Below are positions 1 through 12,469 of a stretch of DNA of 64,000 nt, in pieces. Position 1 is the first letter of the stretch. The number at the start of each line of letters is the position of its first letter. Source of the stretch: Pinus tabuliformis. Taxonomy: Eukaryota; Streptophyta; Pinopsida; Pinales; Pinaceae. The position numbers and the translations under genes were made by a program. The notes under the pieces were generated by a model that was not told where the DNA came from, ran no database searches, and saw only the letters and a program-made list of their open reading frames with translations. Location: assembly GCA_031772625.1 (NCBI GenBank), contig CM062816.1, positions 629,875,269 through 629,939,268 on the forward strand, read 5' to 3'.

Positions 1-1
1 T

Positions 2-2047
2 CAACGCTGCAAAAGATATGGTATTTCACTTAACCCTAAAAAATCTTTCTTCGCTCTTGACCAAGGAAAGCTCTTAGGCTTTATTGTGTCTAAAGATGGC
101 ATTTATATTGATCCCCATAGGATCAAAGAAATATCTGAAATCCCTTTCCCTCATAATAAAAAATCCATGCAGTCATTTTTAGGACAAATCAATTTTGTCA
201 AAAGATTTGTTCCAGACTTTTCTCAAATCATTTTGCCACTTCAAACTATGATTAAGAAAAATTCAGTCTTTAAGTGGGGATCAACAGAAAAGGAAGCGTT
301 TGATTTAATCAAACAATCAGTAATTAATGCCCCCGCCTTAAATACCCCCAATTTTTCTAATCATTTCACACTGTATACTATCGCATCTGATTTGTCTTAT
401 GCAGCAGTACTCATACAGATTAACGATCACAATTCAGAAGCACCCATTTCATTCTATAGTTCAAATATTCAGGGTGATGAATTGAATTACTTCGAAGTAG
501 AAAACCAAGCCTTTGCTGTATATAAAGCTGTCAAACATTACAGACCCTTCCTTTTAAAATCCCATACAAAAGTTATAGTTCCTTTCCCTGCAGTAAGGCA
601 ACTATTAATCCAAAGAGAACTAGGTGAAAAAAGGGCAAACTGGGTTACAACACTTCAAGAATATGATTTAGAAATTAAACCAGCAAAGATTGTTAGAGGC
701 CAAGGTTTTTGCAGGTTATTGGCAGGAGCATCCAACATTCCAGAATCAGGTGATACAGATCAAACCGAAGAAATCAACCAGATAAGTATTACTGATTCTG
801 AATCACAATATGCAGACTTAATATTTTAGTTAAAAAATGGATATGCACCTCCTAACCTGTCTTACAAAAACAAAAGGGCCATTAGATTAAAAGAAAAAAA
901 TTTCACAATTATTGATGATGTGCTTTTTAGGCAAAATTATGATTCAATCTTATTAAGATGCCTAGAAAAACCTGAAGCACAAAAGTTCTTGCAGGAATTA
1001 CATGATGGACCAACAGGAGGACATTTTGGAGCTGATACAACAGCCCATAAAATCATTCATGCTGGATATTACTAGCCCATTCTGTTTAGAGATGCTCATG
1101 AATATGTAAGGAAATGTCGAAATTGTCAAACTTCTAGTGGAAGACAAAGAAAACCAGCTTTCCCTTTGCAACCAGTCAACATTGAACAACCATTTGAGTA
1201 ATGGGGATTGGATATCATTGGGGAAATTACTACTCATTCTTCCAAACAACATAAGTATATCCTTATTGCTACTGATTATTTTACTAAATGGGTTGAAGCA
1301 ATTCCTTTTAAGACAACAAATTATGAGGCAATCATTGAATTCATAGATCAATTCATCATTACCAGGTTTGGTGTCCCAAATGCTCTTGTTTTTTATAGTG
1401 CATCTTACTTCTCAGGTAATGCTATGTTTGATTTCGCTATTAAAAGAGGATTTAAATTAAAATATTCTGCTAATTACTATCCCCAGGGTAATGGTTTAGC
1501 AGAGTCTATAAACAAAAATTTGATAAAATTTTTTAAGCGAACCATCGAACAGAATCATAAAAAATGGCACAAATCCTTAATATTCGCACTATGGGCTGAT
1601 AGGATAACGCAAAAGGCTTCCATAGGTTCTTCTCCGTTCAACCTTGTGTATGGAAAAGAATCAGTGCTACCAACAAATCTTGTCCTTACTTCTCTAGCCC
1701 TAGTGCAGTTTATTGAGGAAAGCCCTTCTTCTTCTATTCAACTTAGACATGATCAAATTTTAAAATTAGAAGAGGAAAGAGAAAAAGCCAAGTTTATTCA
1801 TGCAAAACATCAGCAAATCATCAAGTCATCCTTTGATTTAGTCTCATCCGGTTCAAAACAATTTCAAGTCGGTGATTTGGTTTTGAAATGGGACAAAGCC
1901 CTTGAGGACAAGGGAAAACACACCAAGTTCCAAAAGATGTGGCTTGGGCCATTTCAGATCTGTAAGAAGATAGGCCATTTGACCTTCATATTACAAGATT
2001 TATTAGGTTTGAGAGATTCTCTCCCTGTTAATGGCCTTATCTTATAG
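2..2047 (+). pseudogene. Ty3/gypsy pol remnant: RT end, RNase H, integrase
   Basis: This is the back half of a Ty3/gypsy polyprotein that starts outside the window. One frame runs from base 2 to 2047, broken by stops at 827, 1073 and 1199. In order it shows the end of the reverse transcriptase, RNase H (about 350-720), an HHCC zinc finger (about 990-1130, ending KCRNCQ), the integrase core (DYFTKWVEA near 1280) and a C-terminal tail with LPVNG. The second catalytic Asp of the integrase is lost: the usual SDNG reads FYSA at 1391-1402. The Glu is kept (GLAES). No chromodomain follows, so I place it in the non-chromoviral plant clade (Tat/Athila type); the exact lineage is inference. No extra RNase H lies between RNase H and integrase. 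The element cannot be active. Confidence 0.9.
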
Positions 2048-3430
2048 AAATTCTTCAATTGAGAAGGTAACCCCTTCTCCCCTTTTTAGAATTTTATAGT
2101 TTGTAGGATCACTAGAAAATAAAGTTGTGAGATATCTTCCATTGACCTTTTCTGTACTTGAAAGTTTCTCAAAACAAGTAGGGTTGATATTTACTTTTAA
2201 AGTAATAGAAGTCTTAAACAAGAGGGATAATTCTGGGAAATTAGGTGTAATTGCATTCTGAAACTACACTTCAATTTTTGTGAACACTTCTCGAAGTTTA
2301 GAAATATTGTAGATCATTTTATGTTTATAAATTGGTCACAAAAAGGTTATCAATATCAAAATAGAAACTAATCCAACTTCAGAATCTTTAATTCTTACCT
2401 TGTCATCCATTTACTCTTAAGGAGAAAATTGTCCATCCCACTCACCAAAGCTTATGATTACTCAGAGTGTAATTCTAAAATATTTGATATAAAAGATAAG
2501 AGGTCTTATTACAAGCCTGCTTACCATGATCATAGGGAAATAGTTTAACCGACATTACCAATACTGCATACCAAAACAGGGTAATGGCTTAGAATTATAA
2601 GACAAGGGTTCTCATGACGAGCCAGCTTGTTTGGTTAAATTACTACCAGTGAATGGCATTGTCACTAAGCTGGTCACCAAACCAGGACAATGGCTTTTTA
2701 TCTTACAAAATAACAGAAAAGTTGAAAAGAAATACAAAATATGAAAATCATGTTTTGAATTCATTCTGTTAATCATACTCTGAAATGAGCAGGACAATGG
2801 ACAATAGCATGGTTAAAAAGGTATCCCTGTTGAAACTATGAACGTTTGCTCGCAGCAGAGGCTCTACCTATGACAAAGGAGTCAATTCTAAAAGCTGATT
2901 TGGAAAGGTTTTCTGTTTTATCACTATCAACCATTAAAGGCCAATTTAAAACTTAGAATGTATCTAATTTTAAACAAGAGAGGAAATTAGCAAAGATAGT
3001 TTCATTTTATTAAGAATGCATATATACCTAGTTATATTAGAATTTTCCCCTTCGATGAGAACTCTATTTTGAAAAAGTTTAAGTATTTCCATACTTTTCA
3101 GAGATAACTGTTTCTCCCAGCGAATCGCCAATTGTTGTGCTCTACAACAACCCCCCATTTCATACCAATTTATTCACAAAACTATAATATGAAATGGGTC
3201 CCTTTTCGTTTTTAATTGGTATCAACTTTGTATTATTCAAAAAGGTCTGAAAACAAAATGAAAACATTACAAAAACCTTTTTGACAAACCAATTATTTGG
3301 TCTTATAATATGAATGACAATGACAAAGGAGGCATAACTTAAAGGCCCATTGGTTTTCTCTGATGCGATGACATGCAATAGGCTATCGGATATCGGCAAT
3401 AATAAAGTTCGCATAATATAAGTGCCTCAC
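2048..3430 (+). other. Non-coding 3' region of the gypsy element, no gene seen
   Basis: About 1.4 kb follow the integrase without a readable frame. Short coding-like traces occur around 2640-2760 (a second LPVNG-like phrase would fit a decayed or duplicated integrase tail), but they do not extend. I see no LTR end, polypurine tract or splice pair that I would defend here. Confidence 0.4.
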
Positions 3431-3432
3431 GC

Positions 3433-3582
3433 TCCGATGCGATGCGATCATGTCCCTATCGCCCTGATGCAATGCGATATCGCTATCGGTGATCGGGGGC
3501 ATACCATGCATGCTTTCTAAAGTGCCCTAGTTAATACTCCCGATGCGATGCGATGCGATATCGCTATCAGCGATCGGGGATT
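3433..3582. repeat. GATGCG-rich palindromic repeat patch
   Basis: Two blocks (about 3433-3496 and 3539-3582) are built from repeated GATGCG followed by GCGATATCGC and a closing CGATCGGGG. Each block starts CCCGAT or CGAT and ends ATCGGG, so each can fold on itself. A shorter GATGCGAT copy sits at 3362. The patch is much richer in CpG than its surroundings and lies between the pol remnant and the accessory ORF. Confidence 0.7.
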
Positions 3583-3956
3583 CCAAAAGGTGTTAATATA
3601 AAGATTTAAGTTTTCCCCCGACGCCTGATTGCGATAAAGCCAAAAGCGCAAACTTCAAAAAACCATTAAAGCAGAGGTATTACGATTAATTCGTATTAAA
3701 GGCCTTATCTTTCCAACAGTGATTGACCTGCGCTCAACCGCCAAAACATCCAAGGCATGCTTAAACAAATCATGCGCCCGATAAGCGATATGATGGGCAT
3801 TTAAAGGATTGGGGTTTTAATGGCAATTTAATGAAATAGTAAGTTTAAAAAATATTTTCACAGATTGTATCCACAGCCACTTTAATTTAATACTTCATCG
3901 TGCATTGATCAATATATCTCGCTCGTATTTGGTTTTCACTACCAATTCTCTATGTT

Positions 3957-6900
3957 ATGCTTATTTTCACTACTGTGGAGAATTATTCCGAGGTAATAGA
4001 TTCAAGCAGAATGGGGAAGAAGTCTAAGAAAACCGCAATCGCTTCTTGTGCACCAGCCACAGGAGAAGTTGTTGCTGATCCAACAACTAAAAAGAAAGGA
4101 TTGATATATGATACTACATGTTCAGGACTTGGCAAGACCACTTGGAAAAGTACCTATAATTTGATCGAGGTCGAAGAACCAAAGGTAACGGTAGTATAAG
4201 CTACAACGGGTTCCAATCGAAAATCTGATGGTACTTTAAAAGAATTGGCAGACTCTTTCCTTCATCGGATAGCGGCTCGGGAACAAATTCTCCCATATAC
4301 GGATGTAGTGAAGTGGGCAGTTGAGGAAATCCCAATCATAAACAGAACTTTCTACACCAGAGATGGGAGAATCTTCAGTTCATTCAAGGCTGATGATTTG
4401 AGGCAAATGTATCATTTGCCTGAGCCAGAGAAGAAGTACAACAAGTCATTTCTGGAGAAACTCCAAAATGAGAACGAAACTGAATCTGAACCCATTCGGG
4501 ATTGGAGGGAAAATCCGGTGAAACACAAGCATGAAACTTCCGGTAAGTACTCTGTTGATTCTCTATGTTCTCCGTATTGTTATGCTGGGATAATGATGTG
4601 TAGATTGTGGGGGTTGCACGATTCCGCTAATTTCATTATACAAATGGTTACCTTGATGGAAGCGGCATGTAATAGTGAGATAATGGATTGGGCAACTATA
4701 CTATCAGATAAGCTAGTGACAACAGTTCTTAATTTTAGAACTAAAACTTCCGTCTCCGAAAGTCTTATTCCAACATTCTACTACAGTGCTTATATTCTAG
4801 ATACCCTGTGTTTTAATTCTGAGTTTCTTGTACTCGGCTGGAGGTGGACTACACAAGACCCTACGCCAATTCACATATACCATCAGAAATTGTGGAAGAC
4901 TTCCTATAAGCACCATTTATACCAAGTCTGCAATGGTTTCATGTTACCCATTCAGTATTCTATTTTTAATAAACCTTCTCCCAGAATTTCTTACCAAGCA
5001 GGGATTGATTTGACATCAATAGGAAGATGGTTTGGAGAGGAGAAATTTACTTATGTAAGAATTTTCGGTAGCCAAGCTGAACCTCATGTCCTTCCTTTGT
5101 ACATACCTGACAAACTGCTCGCAAGGGAGATAGCCTATCAGATTATTTCCGAAGGAGTTACACAAACTTTAAAGAAAAATAAGAAGCAGTTATGGCCCTC
5201 CTTTCCTCTGAGATGTGGTGTCTAGACTTTGCATGATTTCAAACATGCGGAAAAAGAATCTACAAATATGAAATCATTAACTCTAGCGACTCTCCCTAAC
5301 AGGCGATTTAATCCCAACAAAGTCGCCTATAATGCTCTTGAACAGGCCAAATTGACAAAGTTTGATCATATAGAAGATAAGTTTGATGACCTGTTCTCCT
5401 CAGCTGAATCAATGTATCAAGTTAGATCCCTGGCCATAATGGAATACAAAGATGAAGGGCTAGTTGAATTCAACAGACTTAGAGAACAGAGGTTGCAAAC
5501 TCTGCCTCTGGATCTGTTAGAAACAACCCCAGCAACAAGACCAGGTGAGCCTGAACAACAACATCCTAAGGAACCTCCCGTTACAACAAAAAAATAGGAG
5601 AAAGTGCAAGAGGAAACCCAAACTAAAGAGAAAAAACAGAGCAACATAGAGGTGAATTTGGATACTCAAATTGATCCCAAATTGCTCCAGGAATGGCAGC
5701 AATTTGATTCAATTATCAGAAGTCTTGAATGCTCAAAGGACACTGAAACTTCAAAAGCGGTAGATACACAGGAGACCACTTCAAAACAGGTTCCAAGTGG
5801 AACCAGTGGCCTACCTAGTTCAAAGGAAGTAGAAATAATCCCAAAGGATCCCTCCGATCAAATTATTTTGCAGATAGAAGAAATTCCTCCCTTGGATGTA
5901 TTATATAGCCCAAGACATAAAGCTGTGGTAAAACGACAGAGGAAGAGGAGAAGGACTGATCAAACTTCCCTATTCCCAGAACAGATGGTCACGGGCAATG
6001 TGGTTTGGAAGGAGGAATTTGACCCCTCTGATGACCTAACAAAACTATCACAATATGCTGGAGCCTATTCGGCAGCAACCATAAACAAGGGATCACAGGT
6101 GAGTCTTTTATTAAAAACAAAAGACCAGGATATCTTTTTATTACAAGCACAACTAACAGAAGCACAACAGAAGGCAGAGCAGGCAGAACAACAATTGTTA
6201 ACTCAACAACAAATAAATAATCAATTAACTCAACAATTGCAGGAAGAGAAACAGAGGATTGATCACAACGCAGTCCAGAAGCAGAAAGAGTTGTCCGAGG
6301 TCTTGGCACAACTGAGGGCAGCAAATGAACAAATGTTGAAGTCAAAAGATGAGCAGATTGCTCAACTATCAGCACAGCTTGAGAAGACAAAGGATCTTCC
6401 ACAGATTGCTGATTTCAAATCAGAAGCATTACAGATAAATAAGGCATTAATAACAAAAATCAAGCTTTTATGTCAACAAATCACCCAGGCGGAACCATTA
6501 TGCGATTTGACGACATCAATAAGTAAACAAACAGAAAAGGCTATAACAGATTTGGATCAAGCTGAAGAAACATTAACTAAATTTCTTGAGTGGCAAGATA
6601 CCCATCAGGGACAAGCGGCAAATTTACCAAGGATTTTAGAATCACATAAAGAAATATTATTTACAGAATGGCAGTCCCGGTTAATGAAAGCAGAGAGGGC
6701 AATTTCAAGATGCAAATCAACCACAAGTAATTTGGTTGAATTGCTTAATAATACTCTCTACTTGTCAAACATGATTTCCTAATGCACTCCAGGTAAATTG
6801 ACAGCGGCGAAAAGATTGGAGTAGTCATGTTATCTATATCTAGAGAAAAATGGGAGATTAATTGCTGGAATTAACAGTTTAACATGGGACGCCTATTGGT

Positions 6901-7082
6901 TCTTCTTGGTAAAACTGCACAGTCAAAGAGCCGCCCTCAAAAGCCTTACAGATGCAATCGGGTATATTATTCACGATATTCAGGATGCCACCTATGTTGC
7001 CCAGCTCAACTCCCGCCTCAACAAACCACCCGAAGTGGAGCCAATGCTTGCGATAAGTCATATCAGGTTTAAAGGAAAATAG
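3957..7082 (+). pseudogene. Accessory retroelement ORF, about 1,000 codons, coiled coil
   Basis: A single frame is open from the ATG at 3957 (or the better-looking ATG at 4011, MGKKSKK) to the stop at 6780, broken only by stops at 4197, 5223 and 5595; the last two fit CAG to TAG. Coding-like sequence continues in another frame at 6858-7082, so a frameshift or a small intron (possible GT at 6790) lies between. The N-terminus is basic. Around 4340-4440 it reads TFYTRDGRIF, then DDLRQMYHLP, the pattern seen at the start of plant-mobile-domain proteins. A Gln/Lys-rich coiled coil fills about 6100-6400. It lies 1.9 kb downstream of a gypsy pol on the same strand, so I infer it is that element's extra ORF. 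I do not recognise a defined family and its function is unknown. Independent gene origin is the main alternative. Confidence 0.6.
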
Positions 7083-7990
7083 CCTACATGATGATTCATG
7101 CCGCCAACTGCTAGATTGTTGAGAAGGAGATATTCAAGATCATTTGATACCAATTATGTAGGATTTCAGTTTCATAGATAGTTAGCTTAATTAAGTATTT
7201 ATAGACCCTTTCATTGTTTTGGAAAGGGTCGTAAATTTTTATACTTGACTTAAAGCCTAAAGTCGCACTACTGTACTTCAGGCATATTCTTTTATAAAAC
7301 TGGACCAATTATTCTAATTTTGGCAAGGAAGATTTTATGCAATTGTGTACTACTGTCTTTTTTTGAAAATGTTTCTGCGTCGGAAGAAGAATCTCAAATA
7401 GCGATTGATATCGGGAGTGACTAGCAGCTTATATAGTACTATTAACTATGTCTGAATTCATTCCTTTTATATGAATTGTCTTTTGGTCACCTTTGCTATT
7501 ATCGAATATATGTATGTGTTTTAATAGTGTTTCTTTATTTCCTCCACTATTGGATGTTTACGGTAATGCCTTTATTTTGATCATATATGTATTGATGATA
7601 TAAATGATAAGTGTAGCAGTATTGCATTAATCATTTTGTTTAACTATTTAAGCAAAGTAATCCTTGAATGAATAAATGTCCATGTTTATTAGATGGAGTC
7701 ATCTATATGCCTATTAATAAACATAGATCATCAAGTGCTACACTTCAAAGTGCAATAGTTCCCAGGATTAGTAGTAGTTCTTTTATTTTTCTAATAGATT
7801 AAGTTATTCGCCTATCATTAGAATAGACATTCAAACATTCATCCATTCCATTTATTCATTACTGGGAAACTGGTCCCATTATCCCCAGTCGGAGCCACCA
7901 TTCCAAACGGAAAAGGAGCTGTATTAAGGTCCGGACCGGGTGGTTATACCCCAATGTTGGTACAACGATTTTTGGGGCATCAACAAGTCC
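7083..7990. other. AT-rich stretch, no gene seen
   Basis: No coding frame. A weak foldback is visible between 7610 and 7750 (TGTAGCA against TGCTACA, with TGTTTATTA/TAATAAACA inside). The 3' LTR of the element to the left may lie here, but I could not find its ends. Confidence 0.3.
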
Positions 7991-8239
7991 CATGGTTGGA
8001 ATTTTTCACTGAGCTTCAAAATTAACAATACCTCTTATCTAGGGAGAAATTCCAACTACATCATGTAATCATCGAAAATATCCTAACATCAAATCATATC
8101 CAATCAAAGTATCACATCATTAAATGTGTCACTACTCACCTCGGTTCATTTCTGCTTATTCTTGCTCATATCTTGATTGTCTCTGCTCATATGCTGAACG
8201 TTATCAAATATAAAAGAAGAAGAATTTGATATCATAGGA

Positions 8240-8480
8240 GAGCCTTAGCTACCACCCTCGATTCATCGGAGAGCTATTGCTACCACCCAAAATCATTGCC
8301 AATGGGGAGCCCAATGCTACCACCCAGGAAAAATTAGTGGGGAGCCAATTCTATGACCCACATCATCATCGGAGATAATATCATCAGGGAGCACATCTCA
8401 ACCTGGAGCCACATCAAGGAGCACATCTCAAACTAGAATCTTATAGATATAGGGGAGCACATCTCGACCCATCATATTAC
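8240..8480. repeat. Degenerate tandem repeats (GGAGAGCC..CTACCACCC; GGGGAGCACATCTC)
   Basis: Three copies of a unit of about 50 bp with GGAGAGCC or GGGAGCCC followed by GCTACCACCC, then three copies of GGAGCACATCTC within 100 bp. The stretch lies at the 3' side of the decayed minus-strand copia element. Confidence 0.55.
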
Positions 8481-9506
8481 CTGTCGATATTCCCAGAAAT
8501 TACCCTCAATAGTCATGTGGTAGAACACTTGCATCATAATTTGATCTTGGGCTAGATACCTGACTTACCAAAATTTATGGATCACATGCCCCAAACCTCC
8601 TCAACCCTTTGGCCAAATGAGGAGGGCAATCCCAACAAGCCCGGCTTATCGTTATGATGCCAACTAAAGTATACTCTACAAAGACAAAGATAGGGGAGCA
8701 ACATATCCAACCCTATGGGTAACATATAGGGGTGATACCCTATTTTCTAGAGATCCCTCAATCCTAGGATACCTCAATCTCAATTCCACATCGTGGGAGC
8801 TCAAACAGGGGTGAAGAGTTGGCTTAGTCTCCTCAATCAATTATTCTCTTTCTAGATAAAAAAAACATATTAGCATGATCATATTTGGTAAACATCATGT
8901 CTCAATAACAGTTTTCTCTTATTCATACAACACATCAAATCAAATGTCATATTAAGAAAAAATATATATATATCACAAAAAAAATGATACCATAGTTATC
9001 CTCCCTCTCATGAAGGTGCCAACCACAAGCCTAATCTTGTCTTGTACAACAACAATTTCTTAATATATAAAGGTGTCTTAGTCCCATTTATATAAGAAAT
9101 TCCTTTCCAATCAATTCCCACTCTTTTTCATTGCAATCTATTCATGTCATATTCAAAACATTCTCAAACATCTCTCCAAGTAGCTTCTCCATCCTACCTC
9201 ACAACTATCAATGCCAGAAACATCGTCCTCAACCTCAATCATGCTTAAAGCTATGAAATTATCATCCAAAGCATCATGGTAGATCTCATACTAAGGAAAC
9301 ACCCAGATTTTCTTATCTCATCAACAAAAATCACAAACAACATCGGTATATCCATGCAGTCACATATCATAAGAAGAATGTCTCACATCAAATATAGATC
9401 ATCCAATGCAAATATATTGAAGTCAGCTCAATGGTAACTCAATGTGTATGAAGTGGCTAAATCATCCATTAAATCAAAATATACAGATGGGTGTTCACAT
9501 GGAACA

Positions 9507-9821
9507 TCAATGATTCAATAAACTATCACTTGCCAGGATATGTTCAACAATATCTTTCCATAACTTATTTAAATTTGATCGAAGTGTCCAAGGATTTTCA
9601 TTTCCACGTTCTTTAATAGCTTCACTATGAATATTTTCTTTTCCCAACTTCATAACATAACACATCATGCAATGATTCTTCATTTCAATCATTAGATTCC
9701 ATATCCCTCTTACTTTGATGATAAAACGATTATTTCCTATCAAGAATAGACCATCAATATATAAAACCAAAATCAAAGTCATACCATGGACCAATTTTGA
9801 AGTAGAGGTTTGAATTGACAC
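9507..9821 (-). pseudogene. Ty1/copia reverse transcriptase fragment
   Basis: The minus strand encodes about 100 residues of a copia reverse transcriptase around its active site. The line VLYIDGLFLIGN matches the family's usual LYVDDLFLTGN, with the second catalytic Asp changed to Gly (GGT codon). A decayed match to the following EFEMKDLG..HYFLG block comes next. The fragment sits between decayed LTR-like sequence to the left and a minus-strand primer binding site at 12455, which fits one long degenerate copia element. It cannot encode an active enzyme. Confidence 0.65.
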
Positions 9822-12454
9822 ATCTTCTTGGCTTCACTAGGTAACCATTAATGTATACATGCCAGGATCAAGGAGCTTCCTTCTAAAGCTTTCTACAAAA
9901 ATAACACTTAACCAAATAAATATGCTTAGCCTCACACAAATCAATATTTTGAAATAAAATCAACTAAGTCAACTTATCAATGTTCAAATGTCAGATCAAA
10001 ACTAATATAAAAATCATCAATATCATAAATTATTTGGACCATGTGACTGGTATAGCCCATACCCAAATATCAAGCTAAACAACTTTTTTATTTTCCAAAC
10101 ACTATCCAATAAAACTTTATCAAGTTGTACTCTTGATCATAGCATAAATCATTTCTACTACTAAATATGAATGGATACATCATGAACAAGTCATGTGAGT
10201 TTCACTCATATAAGTTTCACTCATATAAGTTTCATCCATTCATATAGAGATTCTTTCATACATAATCACAACTATTTATAGTTCAACCGACATGGAAAAT
10301 CTAATGATGTTAACATATAATATGAATATAAGTCATTTAAGGTCTCCATGCCTATATATCATTGTCATCAAGGAAAATAATCAGTCGTCAAATCAAAACA
10401 TTAGTCATCAGGTCAAATCCTGAATTTACTATCACAGTGAGATCTACAGCTCAAAAAATATCTTAACATCAAGTCAAAGTTCTAAATCATTGTCAAGCAT
10501 CCTATCAAAACTACAAACAAAGCTTATCTATATCAATCAAATAAATCTAGTTAAATCCTTGCAATTGTGATTAAATAATGCCATACATAGGCCTCAATGA
10601 TTAAGTCCTCGTGACATATTGATATGAATATCCTTGTCACCTGAAAACATGATTTTATTCAACATATTAACATATTCTATAGTAAGTCAAACATTAAAAC
10701 TTCCCTACTCATAGGAAATTTTGATGTCTGCTCCATATATGTAAGACTACCATATTGTTGGTGCATTCCTAATTCTATGGATAAGAATTTAGCTTTGTGA
10801 CTTTTAGTCATAACCACATCCATAGGATTTCTCCCTGGTTGAGATCCTATAACTACACCCTCAAGATTTCTTTCATGCAGTTGAGGCTTATACTAAGGAA
10901 AACTCTCTTTTCTTAGACTAGAACTTTCTATAGACCAAAAATATTAGATATTTGTCTATTCATAAACATAAATCATAGTTCAACAATAAATAATATTCTA
11001 TACATATAATGAAAATGATAATAGGATCTTGTGGAGAGTTTCTCCCTCTTAATGAGCAACCCCTTCAACCATTAGTATTAAAGTCATCAACCTGTCTATA
11101 ATATTTTCATCCATCATCATAACTGTTAGATCATGAATTCAAACTATATTAGGTTATAAAACATATATTCATCATGGTCATAACATGTTAGATTCAACTA
11201 CTTCATCATGACATCAATTTTTTGTCAAGGGTTAGTGTCAAATAGAGAATAGGAGTATACTTCCATAATCATGATCAGAACATTACTTCTTTGTCACATA
11301 ACTCAATACATCAAGTCAAGTCATTCAATTTTACCATATGCCATAATTACTAAGAACATCAAAACATCACCATAGTCAACAAAATATCCTGAATATCAAT
11401 CTCAGTATTGCACTTCTATCATCATGGTTACCATGCTTATGACAAACATTATTAATAGTATCAAGTTACCATCTATTAGAATGAAAGTGTTAGCCTTCTT
11501 TATGGGATCAAGATATCCAAAATGATAGATGTTAGCCAAAATTCATAGAATTAATAAATTAATCATGGCTAAGAAGTAAGATACTTGTTCAGTACTAAGT
11601 GCACCATTTCATCATAAGTACCATGAATCCAAATCACTTTCATATGCATAAATGAGTCATTTGCGTTAAAGTGATATACTCATAATGTATTAGGACTTAC
11701 CTTTCCATCAATATTGTAGGTGAAGCATAACATTGAAGCAACACCATACATATCTTGTAGCTTTTAGATACTTTTGAACTTTCTTATTTTACATCTATAA
11801 CTGTAGCATTTTGTCACATTTTCATCAAGTGCATATTTACCATTTCCAACCCTAGTTCTTATCTTCCTATCCTATCCATCTTTCTTGCATCTCAAATGAT
11901 CGTTAAGAAGGATCCACTTATCATATCTCATCAAGAAGTTAGAAGAATCCACATACTCAAATCTACATGCTAGAAGTATAAGTATTGATGAAAATAATAA
12001 TCAAATCCATAAGTCTAAACCAATGTGAAGACATAAAGGAGCACCATAAATTGAAAAGTACTTATATTTAATGAGAGGTGATAATCTCCCTCTTGAACCA
12101 TACTTCAGGAGCCATCATTGCCTATTGTCAACTTGATTCCTTCAATATATATTCATCAACTTCACTAAAAACTAGGCCTAATAGAAGTCATCTCATCTAG
12201 AGCTTCATAAAATCTAACACAAGTGGTTGAACATATTCACACTAGTCGTGCTAGGGTTTCTCAATTTCATATCTTAAATATTTTCCATAAACCATTTTTT
12301 CTTCCAAACCCTAACCTCATAGTATCCATCAACCCCTAATAACCAAATATCCTATTGTTTCCTTCAAACCCTAGTATTCTTTTATGTCTCCATATTCTCT
12401 TGCTTCCCTCAAAGGTGTCTACATAGGGGTGATATTCAATGACTTTTCTTCAGC

Positions 12455-12469
12455 CCAACTCTGATACCA
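12455..12469 (-). other. Primer binding site, tRNA-Met(i) type
   Basis: On the minus strand the sequence reads TGGTATCAGAGTTGG directly after an LTR end in AACA. This is the common plant LTR-element site complementary to the 3' end of initiator tRNA-Met. It fixes the element's strand and its 5' LTR border at 12470. Confidence 0.75.

Larger units (their letters stand above)
7991..12454 (-). mobile_element. Highly decayed copia internal region
   Basis: Apart from the RT fragment at 9507-9821 no domain can be read. The right-hand border is set by the primer binding site at 12455-12469. The left-hand border and 3' LTR were not found; a stretch at 7995-8030 resembles 13715-13745 inside the right-hand LTR, too short to define an end. 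The sequence is AT-rich with scattered stops in all frames. Confidence 0.4.

Noticed and set aside
5989-6402. 137-residue minus-strand ORF
   Set aside because: Shadow of the Gln/Lys-rich coiled coil on the plus strand; its composition follows from CAA/CAG-rich codons read backward.
6782-6878. Intron between the accessory ORF and its 6858-7082 continuation
   Set aside because: A GT at 6790 and AG at 6875 are present, but splicing there leads into a stop or a different frame; a frameshift explains it equally well.
7600-7760. Foldback resembling a miniature inverted-repeat element
   Set aside because: The arms are short and interrupted and no target duplication flanks them.
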